From: Mugil cephalus
Lineage: Eukaryota > Chordata > Actinopteri > Mugiliformes > Mugilidae
Assembly (NCBI RefSeq): GCF_022458985.1
Contig: NC_061783.1
Span: 11,562,413 to 11,626,412, forward strand
DNA: 64,000 nt
Reading direction: 5' to 3'
The notes beneath the pieces were generated by a model. It did no database searches and was not told the origin of the DNA. It was given only the letters and a program-made list of their open reading frames with translations. Each line of letters opens with the position of its first letter. Position 1 is the stretch's first letter. A program made the translations under genes and the position numbers. Below are positions 1 to 10,682 of the stretch, in pieces.

Positions 1-1046
1 AGACTGAAAAGAAAATGTTTAAAATCCTTCCTATATTTACGTCTCATTATAAGGGTAGGGTATGAGACTGAGCTACAGTGATGCATTGATGCAACAGTAG
101 CATAAAGATCACACAGTGAATTGTTTTTGTTGCCACATTAGTTCTGCACGTCGCTCGTCATTATCCTGCTTTTATTGTTTAGCCGAACTTCAGACGATGA
201 ATCTCTATCATGGATAATTAAGTTTTATTTTTATTTTTTTCTATTTTCTAACTTGATCTTTAGTAGTCTGGGTAGATTTTAGAGTCAAAAAGTTCTGAAG
301 TTATGCCGACATGACTTACTAACCTGAACACTTTCTTTGTATTTTCAGTGTTAATAGTCTATTGAATAGTTAAATAAAATGATTTCCCCCTTAACACTGA
401 CAAGGAACTTTGCCTCTGTAGAAAGTTTCTACATTGGCTTTATAGAGACCAACAGAATTATAAAATTAAGACAAAAATGATTAAAAATAAATACAATAAT
501 AGCATGATATGCCTCTACAGCACACACCCTACACATAATGGCTTTGTTGATTCAACAGGGGTAGACCGAAGCCAAAGTTAATCACAACCTTATCTGAACT
601 TAAATAAGCTCCACATTACACATGTACGTGTATGGATACACATTTACAACCACTAATTGACGCACATGTTCATAGTGTTTTTTTTTTTAAATCACACTGA
701 GACAAAACATGTTTAGCAAACAGACTGTGATGGGATCTTAAACTTATTAATCAGCTCACAAACAACCTTTTAATTGTACTTTAATTGTGTTTCATCCATT
801 TTATTGAAATGCATTTATTTTTGCCTCAGTCCTTTCACCTATTATTTGCCTAATCCTGTAAATCATTACATTATAATGTCTGTTGTTTCATAAAAGGAAC
901 ATGAGTCGGATCCTTATAATCTAATGTAGCGATACTCACAAATGGTAGTAAACCAATGGAGAGATTTCATTTCAAACTGTAAGAACCAGATATTGAGTTG
1001 TGTTTTTCATACGGCCTTTTACCGTCTATGTATGTTTGCTGCTCAC
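1..1046 (-). other. snrnp40 intron 8 (partial, left edge)
   Basis: AT-rich sequence with no supportable coding exon on either strand. It follows the donor of snrnp40 exon 8 (GTGAGC on the minus strand at 1046-1041). The remaining snrnp40 exons, encoding the last WD repeat and the C-terminus, were looked for here and not found, so they should lie to the left of the window. Confidence 0.7.
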
Positions 1047-4000
1047 CTGTCAGCTGATCCTGCTGCTATCTTGCTGCCGTCAGTGGACCAGGAGCACCTC
1101 AGCAAGTTCTGAAAAGGTGCGACAACCAGCGTTAGCGTCAAGCCAGAACCTTCCACCTCTGAGCTACTGTCACCATAATGAGATCATCGAAACATATAAC
1201 TACTACCAGCTTGAGTGTAGCCGATAGTGACTTGTATTAAAATATTCAAAGATATGGAATAGAGTTAGGCACCACATCACATTAAGACAACACTAAGAGG
1301 GTTACCTTTTCAAAGTTGTGAACATTGCCCTGGAAAATCTTCACACATCTCTCTTTGGGCGCGAATGGTCGAACATCCCAAATACGCACTTCAACGAGAA
1401 ACAGTCAGAAGTCAATAACAAGAGTCGTCGTCACAGTTCTGAGCCGATTAAATTCCATTTCTCAAAATACCTGTGTTATCCATGGAGTTGGAGAGAAGGT
1501 AAGATCCCTCAGAGCTCAGGCTGAGTCCAGTGACTGAGTCACCGTGGCCGTGCATGTTGTAGATCAGCTTATTCTGCCTCAGGTCCCAGACCTGCACAAC
1601 ACAAACAGCATCTTTTGACATGGTACAGAGAATATTGCGAGGAGCAGTGTGCAGGGTAACGTGGACTTGTTCATCCCACTGCTTCCACCAAACTGACTAT
1701 GAACTAACTACTGTTTACTTTAAATGGAATAAACAACCAGAGTTGAGCCACAACAGTGTAACAGCACAACGTTGAGATCAAAACCAAAAGCTCGAAGCGA
1801 TCGTTCATTTTGCCAAAGAAGCATTTTACGTCCACAGATTCCAAAGAAATTAACACGAAAGCTATCGGATGTATTATTCGTAATCTAATTGCATAAATAT
1901 ATATGATGTATGACAGTATTATATTATATATTATATACAGTATTCAACTTTTTTTAGTCTGTACTTTCGTGGTCATGAAAGTGGAACTTTGTACATTTGA
2001 TTAAATTTAATCTTAGCCAGTAGCTGGGTCTAAAAAAAGGAGAAATAACTGTCTCACAGTAAATCTCACCAGTACATATAACAGTTTTATTGACTTTTAG
2101 ACCAAAATATTAAAGACGTCACAAGACGTTGAATATTATTGGAAACCGCATGTCTCTAAAAATATCTATCAGGTGAGGGTATTCACTCAGAACATACCAC
2201 AAACCTACCTAATGTTATTAATCAATCTCCATGACCCCACCTTTATAGTGGGTCACTGGCCTCCGTGATCATCATGTTTAATTTAGGCTGGCCATTAAAA
2301 AGAAAAAGTGTAGCTAACAACAACAGTAAATGAGTGACCTCGTTTCAATCATGGTTAAATAGTGTAGGAGTACAATGTAAAATACTTCCTCAAAAACAGC
2401 CGAGAAGTTATTATTTCTATAAATACTAGAGTCCAGTACCTTGATATCATTGTCGATGCCTCCGGACAGGATCTGATCGCTGGTGTCATTGAATGTCACA
2501 GCCAGCACCTGGTAGGTGTTCTGGAAGGTGTGGATCGCCCCTTTCTTGCGGACGTCCCACAGCTACCATGCAGACGAACACATAAAACAGAAAAGATCCA
2601 GTTGAGGTCCTAAAGTGTGACCTGTGACGTTTAATCTCCCACTGACAGAAATTCTTATTCCAGTACAAATAATATAAAAACGTGTCAAGACATTTGTGTT
2701 TCGTATCTCACCTTGACTGTTCCGTCGTCGCTGCCGGTGCAGACCAGTTGGGGACCTCGGCGGGCCGGGTAGCAGGTGTTCACGAAGGAGGTGTGGCCCT
2801 TCAGTCGCTTGATCCTCTCGCCCGTTTCACTGTCCCATACACCTACAGTCTTGTCTGTGCTCGCTGAGAAGAGCACGCTGAGATACACAGAAATCACAGT
2901 TACCATCCATTTATCAAGAAGCAACTTTAAGCCACTTGGATCTTTTCTTGTCAGATCAAATTCTGCACATTGTGGCGTCTTTTTCGTTATGTGAAAAGCA
3001 ATACATCAGCAGTCTTGAAAGCTTAATCCATAGGTTTATGTTGCATTTTTAATTAGGTTAAATTACATAATAATAATAAGACACATGGGTTTGGTGTGAA
3101 TATATTTTTTGTTTTGTACACCTACAATCTTTAACTTCGCTGGTCATCTTTCATACCTGCCATCTGTGTTGTAGTGCAGCTCCATCACTGCTCCGCTGTG
3201 GCCCTTCAGAGTGGCAAAATTGTCACAATCTCCATACACGTTCCACATCACTACAGCAGAGAAACTTTGTTATTCGCAGTCACTGGGAACATCCCTGCAT
3301 TCACACAACAATCCATCAGCAGCAGATTTGTAAACTTGTCTTTGGAACTTACATATGAGCCTGTCAAATCCTGAGGAGGCCAGCGTGGCTCCATTGGGGT
3401 GAAACTTGCAGCAGTAGACCTCACCCTCATGGCCAGACATCAGCATGATAGGAGCCTGAAGGCTGGAGGTCCGTGGGGGGCCCTAGGAAGGACAAATATT
3501 GGGTCAATACAGGCTGTTCAGTGAACAGTACACTAAAATATACTTTGTAACACAATATGAAGACGGCTTTTCAGTATGTTTCACTGTATGGTCATTACAC
3601 GAACCAACATGTTTACAAGAAATCCATAAACCAGACTTGAAATTTGAATGAATTAAAATGAGTAAATCATTTTATAAAAGTCAAAACTCTAATAACACAA
3701 CCTACCTGAAGAAATAACTTAATGAGGGCTGCATTAAGAAGCTATGGCATAAATTCACATTAAACTATGACAAGAAAACATTTATGATTTACAATGCCTG
3801 CTACTGAAATTACTATTGAAGATGTTGGGGATGATTCAAGTACAAATCTATCAGTAGATTATTTAAATTGTGAATACCGATGTTTTTTCCAGTCATAGCT
3901 GGAATGTGGATGAATACAAACTAAACGCGTTACAGTATTTTCTTCTTCGTCTACTATCGTCTATTTCCATTTCCTGTTTATCCTCCAGCTAGCCGCCTGA

Positions 4001-4248
4001 TCCAGTTTATTAAGCTTTACAAGCTGAATAAATAAATACACAGCTGTTTGTGATGGTGTATGTGATGTATCGGCATGTGTGCATATGTTTCTGGTGTTTT
4101 AGTTTCTACTACTACGTAGGTTAGCTACTTTTCTTACCGTAGCCACGAGTTGCTGAGACTGAGCCGCCGCCACCAGCTCCGTCCGGGGCCGCTTCACGGC
4201 GGCCGGAACCACCGCCATGTCCGCTGCTCTCTTCTTGGGTTCAATCAT
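1047..4248 (-). CDS. snrnp40: U5 snRNP 40 kDa WD-repeat protein (3' end beyond window)
   Basis: SNRNP40 is a WD40 beta-propeller of the U5 snRNP and U4/U6.U5 tri-snRNP, part of the nuclear pre-mRNA splicing machinery. Exons on the minus strand are 4248-4138, 3482-3353, 3250-3157, 2877-2712, 2562-2440, 1591-1471, 1388-1306 and 1108-1047, all GT-AG with phases that agree. The joined frame starts MIEPKKRAADMAVVPAAVKR and contains family hallmarks: SGHEGEVYCCKFHPNG, NVYGDCDNFATLKGHSGAVM, FSASTDKTVGVWDSETGER, KRLKGHTSFVNTCYPARRGP, NTYQVLAVTFNDTSDQILSG, VWDLRQNKL and NLLRCSWSTDGSKIAAGSAD. About 296 of an expected 350-360 residues are present; the C-terminal propeller blade lies off the left edge. 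The start is the only in-frame ATG near the 5' end and matches the human MIEQQKR start. The gene is head to head with zcchc17, as in human. Confidence 0.97.
3664..3740 (+). repeat. Diverged dispersed repeat, copy 1 (snrnp40 intron 1)
   Basis: This segment aligns in the same orientation with 7839-7920. The two share the 19-mer beginning AAATCATTTTATAAAAG, then a colinear stretch including CTGAAGAAATA, AGGGCTG and GCATTAAGAA. By eye the identity is roughly three in four. The family is not recognised. Confidence 0.6.
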
Positions 4249-4491
4249 TGCGACTTAGTCGACGATAAACGAAGCAAAGATGCTAAACTTCAATGCTGCA
4301 ATTTACAAAATGAATGGAAGTATTTCATGAAAGGCGTCGAGCGAAAAGGCACCAACGAAGAACACTGAACGAGTACTTCCGGTACGTACAAGACCTGTGA
4401 TTGGTCGAGGATTTCAACGTCTGCGATGATTGGCTGCTTGACCCGACGAGAACCGGATGTAAAACACCGAAAGGCTCTGCTAACACGAAAG
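4249..4491. promoter_or_regulatory. Bidirectional promoter of snrnp40 and zcchc17
   Basis: This interval separates the snrnp40 start codon from a probable zcchc17 non-coding first exon. That exon ends at 4491 in the donor AAAG|GTAACG and would splice to 5298 (acceptor TTTCTAG), which leads into the zcchc17 start at 5339. Visible motifs are an ETS/GABP-type ACTTCCGG at 4375-4382, an ETS-like ACCGGATGT near 4451-4459, and two inverted CCAAT boxes (ATTGG) at 4400 and 4429, about 29 bp apart. No TATA box is seen. This pattern is typical of short housekeeping bidirectional promoters; the exact transcription starts are inferred. Confidence 0.7.
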
Positions 4492-5338
4492 GTAACGTTT
4501 CTTTATGAATATATACATTTTTTCTTTAAAATAGTCCTTCGACATGTGGAGCTTGTTCTTATTAGCATTGTATTTCAGCGCCGTACCGTTGTTTTCTTAT
4601 GTGTTATTGTGGCGTTAACCATGTTTGCTAAGAAGGTGACGATGTTATAATCTGGCTAACGTTAGCCTCACTGCTAGTATTGATATCATGCAGCGGATGT
4701 AAACTCATTTTTTATACATATCCAAGACATTCTGCTGGCATTTTTACGTCATACTAATTAAGTACACAAACGTAGGGACGCGGCGATTAATTTCAGGAAT
4801 GTGCAAAGATTAAAAAAAAAAAAAAGGTGTTAAGAGTGCTTATGGTGCAGAGTTTTAAAAGTGGAAACTCCTTAAAAGTAAATGTTTAAATGTTGAGTAT
4901 TTTCAGTTTTATTGAAATGATTAGTAATGTGTATCTGTTTTTCAACAAATCTGCAAAAATACGTAATTATTTTGAGATTCACTCTATGTTTAGCGATTAT
5001 TTCTGGTAACCATCAACATAATCGTGTATAAGGTTTTAATCCATTTTCTTTTTTATAAGAAAATTGAATGCACTGTTGCATCATCTTACCTATAATGAAA
5101 TGAATATTGTGATATTAACAACTTTAAATATATTTGTCATAAACAAAACATAAAGAATCTGTTCATCAAATATATCTTGTTGACATGTGTTGCTTTTGAC
5201 CAAGTTCCTAATGGCCAGAATTAGTATCAATTCTTTCTGATTTTATCATGCCACCAGTAATGAAACACATCATTACACTTCACTATAATCTTTCTAGGTC
5301 CTTTTTATTGAAATCAGTGGTCTACCTCAGTTGAGACC

Positions 5339-7589
5339 ATGTCAAACCGGGATGGCTCAGCAGAAGAACCGTCTGGCCTGGACGGTTTACCTCCACTGTT
5401 CAGCATCGCCAAGGGAGAAGTGGTTTCAGTGCAAACCTACGGGGCATTTGTTCGACTGCCAGGATACAAGAAGGAAGGTCGGTTGGAAGACTTAATTAAT
5501 CAGAAGGGGAAAAAAGACAAATAAGCAAATTGAGTGAAACAAATCATAGTAATATAAAGGAAGAAATACTACAGCAAATAACAAAGATGCAATAAGGTTG
5601 CACAAGTAGAATACCTACAGTTACGTGAAATAATACAGTGTTCAGGAACTATTCTTATAAACCTGCTGAAAAGTGGCTGCTTCATGTTGTTTATACATAA
5701 GTCAGTTTAATATTTTTGTTTAAAATAACATTCTGCATTTTGAAAACACAACACACTAATAATGTTATAATACAATTTAATTTTAATATAATTGTACAAT
5801 GAGCTAATAATTCAAGATGTGCATGTGCGGACGGGATGTACAGGAGAGACAGGGGTGTTAAGAAGTGGGACAGATTGATGAAGTGGGAGGTCTTGTATCT
5901 ATATTTACACTAGAGGTAGTCTTTGATAATGAAGAATGATTTATTGTGTCTGTAACACCGCTGCCCTTGACCTACATGTCCACCTGCTGATTTTCACCAC
6001 TGGAGGGCGAACTTAGCAAAGTTTACTGGGATAAATATACAACCTGTGACCCAGAAATTTTTTTTTTAAATGTTTAAAATGAGAGTCAGAAAAAGAAAGC
6101 ATACTTTAAATGAATGTAATCTAGTTAATATTAAAAAGGTTTCTAATGGCCGGAAATAAGTTTTGCTTGAATCTGAAGAAATACGGACAAAGTATTTTAC
6201 AGACATTTTATTTAAGATAATATTAATTTGTCTGATGACATTTGCACTGTTGAAAATATGTCACTTTGTTTAAAAATGTATTTCCACCAATTTATAGCAA
6301 TGGTGAATACAATTAAATTAAACATGAGAGTCTACACTTTGCTATGCTATCATACACTATAAATATAACATGAATATTTTATCTCCCTTACACATACAGG
6401 TCTGGTACACGTGAGTGAAATGTCAGCCACCCGTGTTGAGAATGCCTCAGAAATTGTGGATGTGGGCGAACAGGTGTGGATTAAAGTAATTGGGAGAGAG
6501 GTAACAACAACACACACGCACAATGCTGTATGTAAATCCACCGTCAGACCATGGTGATTACAGCTCTGTCCTCTGCTCCGCCAGATTCAAGGTGACAAGG
6601 TGAAGCTGTCCTTCTCGATGAAATGTGTCAATCAGGGAACGGGGCGGGACTTGGATCCCAACAATGTTATGGCAGAGTAAGTGCTCATTGTGTTATTTTT
6701 GGAGTGTGTCTTACTGTACAGATGTGTGTTTTTATCATCTGTGGGTGTGTTTGTTGCAGGCAGGATGCAAGACGACGAAGGCAGTTTAGAGACCAGACTA
6801 GCAACAGGATCACACTGGAAGCTGTACTTAACACAACGTGTTCAAAGTGCGGCTGCAAGGGTACGACAACAACGATACTGAATTTGTTTCATACCTTTGC
6901 TAAAATGTCTGATATCTCTTCAAATTCATGCGGCCGTTTTTAATAAATCATCACTCTTTTTAGGCCACTTTACCAAGGACTGTTTCTCTGCGCCGGGCCT
7001 GCAGTACGCGCTTGTGCCTGAAGAGGGCGATGATGAGCCACTGCGAGAAACCTCCACAGTCCCACCAAGGGAAGACTCAGAGAAAAAAAAGAAAAAGAAG
7101 GTGAAGATGTGATAGTTAATGCTGCTGATCGCACTTCCTTTTTTTTTATCTATCCTCCACCTTGCTGTGTCAAGGCTGACGCAACTACCTTCTTCTTTCT
7201 TCTCTGTATGACGCTGCATGTCTGTAGTTTTAGTTTCATGGGATCTTTTGAAAGTTCTGCGCTGACCAGGATTTTGTGCTAATTTAACAAACATTTAGAT
7301 TTTTGTGGTAGTAAAACTGCTGTCGAGGTTTTGCGTATTTCTGCAGAATCAAGTTTTTCACGTGTAATTTTTTGTTTGTTTGTTTGTTTTTAATCTTGTT
7401 TGTAATTTCCTCCAGGAAAAGAAAATGAAGAAGAAGAAGAAGAGGGAGAGAAAGGAGTCGGGGAGCGTCAGCGACAGCAGCAGCAGCGGCGAGTGTAAAT
7501 CCAAGAGGAGGCGCCATGACCACAGTCATGACAGAGAAGACAAGAAGAAGAAGAGACACAAAAAGCATAAATCTCACAAACACAGCTGA
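5339..7589 (+). CDS. zcchc17: Zinc finger CCHC domain protein 17 (pNO40/PS1D), S1-domain nucleolar protein
   Basis: Coding exons are 5339-5477, 6400-6500, 6585-6676, 6760-6860, 6964-7100 and 7416-7589, giving 247 residues, close to the human 241. Residues about 20-95 form an S1 RNA-binding domain (VVSVQTYGAFVRLPGYKKEG; VGEQVWIKVIGRE). A CCHC zinc knuckle follows with C138, C141, H146 and C151 (CSKCGCKGHFTKDC). The tail is very rich in Lys and Arg, with a KHKSHKHS end, consistent with nucleolar or ribosomal localisation. The exon 1 donor (GAAG|GTCGGT) is weak; read-through would give a 61-residue S1 fragment. Read-through after exon 5 would stop after VKM and remove the basic tail. The start is the first ATG after the inferred 5'UTR splice site. 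The family is linked to 60S subunits and RNA processing. Confidence 0.97.
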
Positions 7590-7690
7590 GACGGCCAGAC
7601 ACACACAGATTCAGTCAGACACACTGCAGCTACTAGACTGGAGCAAAAAGGGGAAGTGGGTAGGAATAGACGGCATGACAGACTTCCAGC

Positions 7691-7808
7691 TGATAACAGC
7701 TTATTATAGAAACTCGTTCTTTTATTTAATTATCTTCTTCATATATGACTATTGCCTGCTAATGTACACTCACTAAGTAAACTACAAGTGAAACTGAGGC
7801 CCGACAGA
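7691..7808 (+). repeat. Diverged duplicated segment, copy A (downstream of zcchc17)
   Basis: This stretch follows the zcchc17 stop codon and probably lies in its 3'UTR. It aligns in the same orientation with 9100-9216: both run through a T-rich TTATTTAA/TTATTTATCT block, then ACACTCACT...AAGTAAACTA, then AGG(C)CCGACAG. Identity by eye is about 70%. The origin is unknown. Confidence 0.5.
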
Positions 7809-7838
7809 CTTGACAATATTTGACAATAGAAACTGAGC

Positions 7839-7920
7839 AAATCATTTTATAAAAGTCTTAAAAATCCAAAACCATAACCTATCTGAAGAAATACCCTTAT
7901 TAAGGGCTGTTGCATTAAGA
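7839..7920 (+). repeat. Diverged dispersed repeat, copy 2
   Basis: Same-orientation partner of 3664-3740, with the shared 19-mer AAATCATTTTATAAAAGTC and CTGAAGAAATA...AGGGCTG...GCATTAAGA. It lies directly after duplicated segment 7691-7808. Too short and diverged to assign to a transposon family. Confidence 0.6.
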
Positions 7921-10467
7921 ATCTGTTCATTTAAATCGTGTTTTGCTCACTATTTCTCTCCACATTATCTGAAGCAACTCAAAATTTACAAAGAAAAACC
8001 CCACCTGAAGTCCCGAGGGGAGGAGTCTACACATCACACGTAATCATATAGACGTAAGCAATATGGCGCCAAGGGGCTCTTCCTTTTTGAATTCCCAAGT
8101 TGTGCACAGCTATCCGGTTTCTGATGATTTCGGGAATCCATTGAGCAGACGAGACCTTGTAAAGCCGACCCCATTGATGCAGAATCCTTGAAATCACACG
8201 CACCATTGAATAGAAACGCGTGCAGGAAATAGTAGAGACAAACAGGAAGTGTAACAAGTGAGCGTAGCAGGAAGCCCATAATGTGGTGATATGAGCATAA
8301 TCTGTGTTTACGTTTGTGTTTCCAAGGGACACCCCTCGGTGCACGCAAGGCTCTTCCTGCATGTGGCCTGTTAACACCATTAAAGCTGTTTTTATTTGTA
8401 AGGGTACTAAAACGCCTCTTGACCTCTTTGTTTGAGGACCTTGAACTCATGATGCTGCTGTTAACTCCTCAAGGAATTAAAGAGGGTTTGGTCCGCTCCA
8501 CCCTCATGTCATGTGAAGTTAATGTTTTCATCTAAGGTGTGGACACCTTAACCAACCCATCAATATGGAACAAGAAAATCAGCCTTGTCTTGCTTTTGTT
8601 GCGCTGACCTAGTTTCAGGCTTCTGTTTGTAACAGTGAGGAGTGAAAGACTGTTTCCAGCTGCGCACGGTTTGTAACGGCTCCAGTGCTCTCAAGAATCT
8701 CCTTCATTTTTTAATTTTTTAACATTCAGTCATTTACACCAGACATATGTATAACACATTATGATCCAGAGCTCACACAACAAGTAGTTATGAGCTTGTT
8801 TTGTTTTATTATACACAGCTTGAATGTAACTGCCAAAACACTCGATTGAAAATGTTTAATTTGGTTTCAGGAGGATCTTTCTATTTGTTACATCGCTGCT
8901 TCTACGAGAAAGTATCAGACTTCTCTTGTGATTTTTATACATTGTTTTACAGATACAGATAGGGATTCAAACTGAAGGACGCTAGAGATAAAACTGTTCA
9001 TAAAACTGGGACTGATGTTTAACATTTGTGTCAATGCCCTTCATTGATGCACGCGCTCCCAACACCGCACTTCCACTGCAGCCATGCATCGCTGACATCC
9101 TCACAATAACAGTGTTTATTTAACTTATTTATCTCCTTCGCCGCGTAAGACTGTATTGACTGCCAGCGCACACTCACTATTATTAAGTAAACTAAGAGTA
9201 AAACCAAGGCCGACAGCAATGTCACCAGCTATTAGTCATTAACTGAAATCATTGACTTGAATATCGACAGTCCGAGGAAGCATTAAATTTATTAAAATCC
9301 ACAATGAGCTGGACACACAATCCAGTGGCAAAGTAAAACTATAATCTAAGGATGGGCTTTTATTTTTATTTACTTTCATCTGCATCTCATCATCTTTTTA
9401 TAGATGCTGGATTCAGACTTTTTTTGTGGTTAAACCAGTTTCCATGTTTAAAAATGTACTTTCATTTTCATGAATGGACAAGTTTAATATTACATCACAC
9501 CATTTTTGCCCAACCTCTCGCTCGACTTGGGTCTTTTTATCTGATACGGGTGTTGAGGTGTTTTCACCATCAGGACAGGTGTCGGCGTTACCTCACTGTT
9601 GCTTTTGCTACGTTCAAGTCCGTTGCCTTCACGCTTCACCCGACGTCTTGATTTCAGCTCCGGGCGACTTTAATATACAGCGGGCGGAGCTGATGTGACT
9701 CCTCCTCTGCCCTCTCACCCCTTCACCCTGCATCCACTTGGCAGCGTCGTCACCAACACATGACACCACGGAGGGAATGATACAAATATAGAAAGCGCAC
9801 ACGTCTAATTCACAAGTACAGGACAGAACGTTAACCACACACACGCACCTAAAACCAGCTTTAACAAATCTTTCCCACAACCTCGCCAGGGCAAAGGTGG
9901 GATATACACACACACGCAGAGGCACGAGCTATAATTAACCTCTGCGTCAGTGCCTGTAAAGCCAGCTGTGATGGAAAGTGCGGTCACGCTCTTTGGAACG
10001 CACAATTGCGCTCCTGAACTCTTTTCCCCTTGCTTGTTTTCTTTGAACTTGCACGACTGTGGCTCACACTGCAGACACTTTCAGGCCTCACTCAAGGTTG
10101 CAAATTCAGCCATGAGTGAAACTTTACATAATGGGACTCAGCAGTGTGCATTTACATGTTATTTGATTATGCAGAATAGATGAGAATGATATCTCGGAGA
10201 CGTTGAGGTCCCAGATAAGTAAAAACAATTGTAAACATTTCATTAAAAAAAAAAAAAAAAAACACACTCTCCCAGGGAGATTTCATTTCTTAACCAGTTA
10301 GTCCAACGGCGGACATGTTTATTTTTTATTTCTTTTTGGTAACTCTCACAGGGAAAATACTTCTCCAGGTTTTTCGTAGGCACCATGCAAAGCACAATTT
10401 CTAAAAACTAAAATACAGACCACCTGGAGTTTTGTAGAGAAACAAAAACAACAACAAATCATTGGAA
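7921..10467. other. Intergenic region between zcchc17 and fabp3
   Basis: The two genes are tail to tail here. I see no splice-consistent coding exons. Contents are two overlapping minus-strand open frames at 8027-8450 without recognisable protein motifs, ATTAAA poly(A)-type hexamers near 8379 and 8475 that could end zcchc17, the diverged copy at 9100-9216, and a poly(A) run near 10244-10261. A CG-containing stretch around 8060-8080 includes ATGGCGCC. Confidence 0.6.
9100..9216 (+). repeat. Diverged duplicated segment, copy B
   Basis: Same-orientation partner of 7691-7808, about 1.4 kb away. The best preserved part is the shared ACACTCACT, AAGTAAACTA and CCGACAG blocks. It may be a local duplication of zcchc17 3' sequence or two copies of an unknown interspersed element. 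Confidence 0.5.
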
Positions 10468-10473
10468 TTTATT
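10468..10473 (-). promoter_or_regulatory. Candidate fabp3 poly(A) signal
   Basis: TTTATT on the plus strand reads AATAAA on the minus strand, about 210 bases beyond the fabp3 stop codon, a plausible 3'UTR length. More AT-rich candidates lie near 10318-10335. Confidence 0.45.
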
Positions 10474-10682
10474 CAGTGTTTCTTAAGGTAGGATGAACAA
10501 AATAGAAAGAGAAAGGGGGACGGGTAAAAAAGGGGAGGGGGGGGACGGGTCACAGTCAGCAGTACTGTTAATACTGAAAGTACAGTATGAAGGGACATCA
10601 AACGGAATCAGCAGCAGCCGTATCATGAGTTTGTCGAACCGTTAGGGGAGTCTGGGTGACGGTGCCACGGCAACGGGGTTTT

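Noticed and set aside
9031-9225. 64-codon minus-strand frame with a hydrophobic N-terminus that resembles a signal anchor
   Set aside because: It overlaps the diverged non-coding duplicate of 7691-7808 and shows no splice or promoter context.
10658-10677. GGTGCCACGGCAAC as another RFX site
   Set aside because: It lies in the fabp3 3'UTR and differs from the X-box in both half-sites; not convincing by itself.
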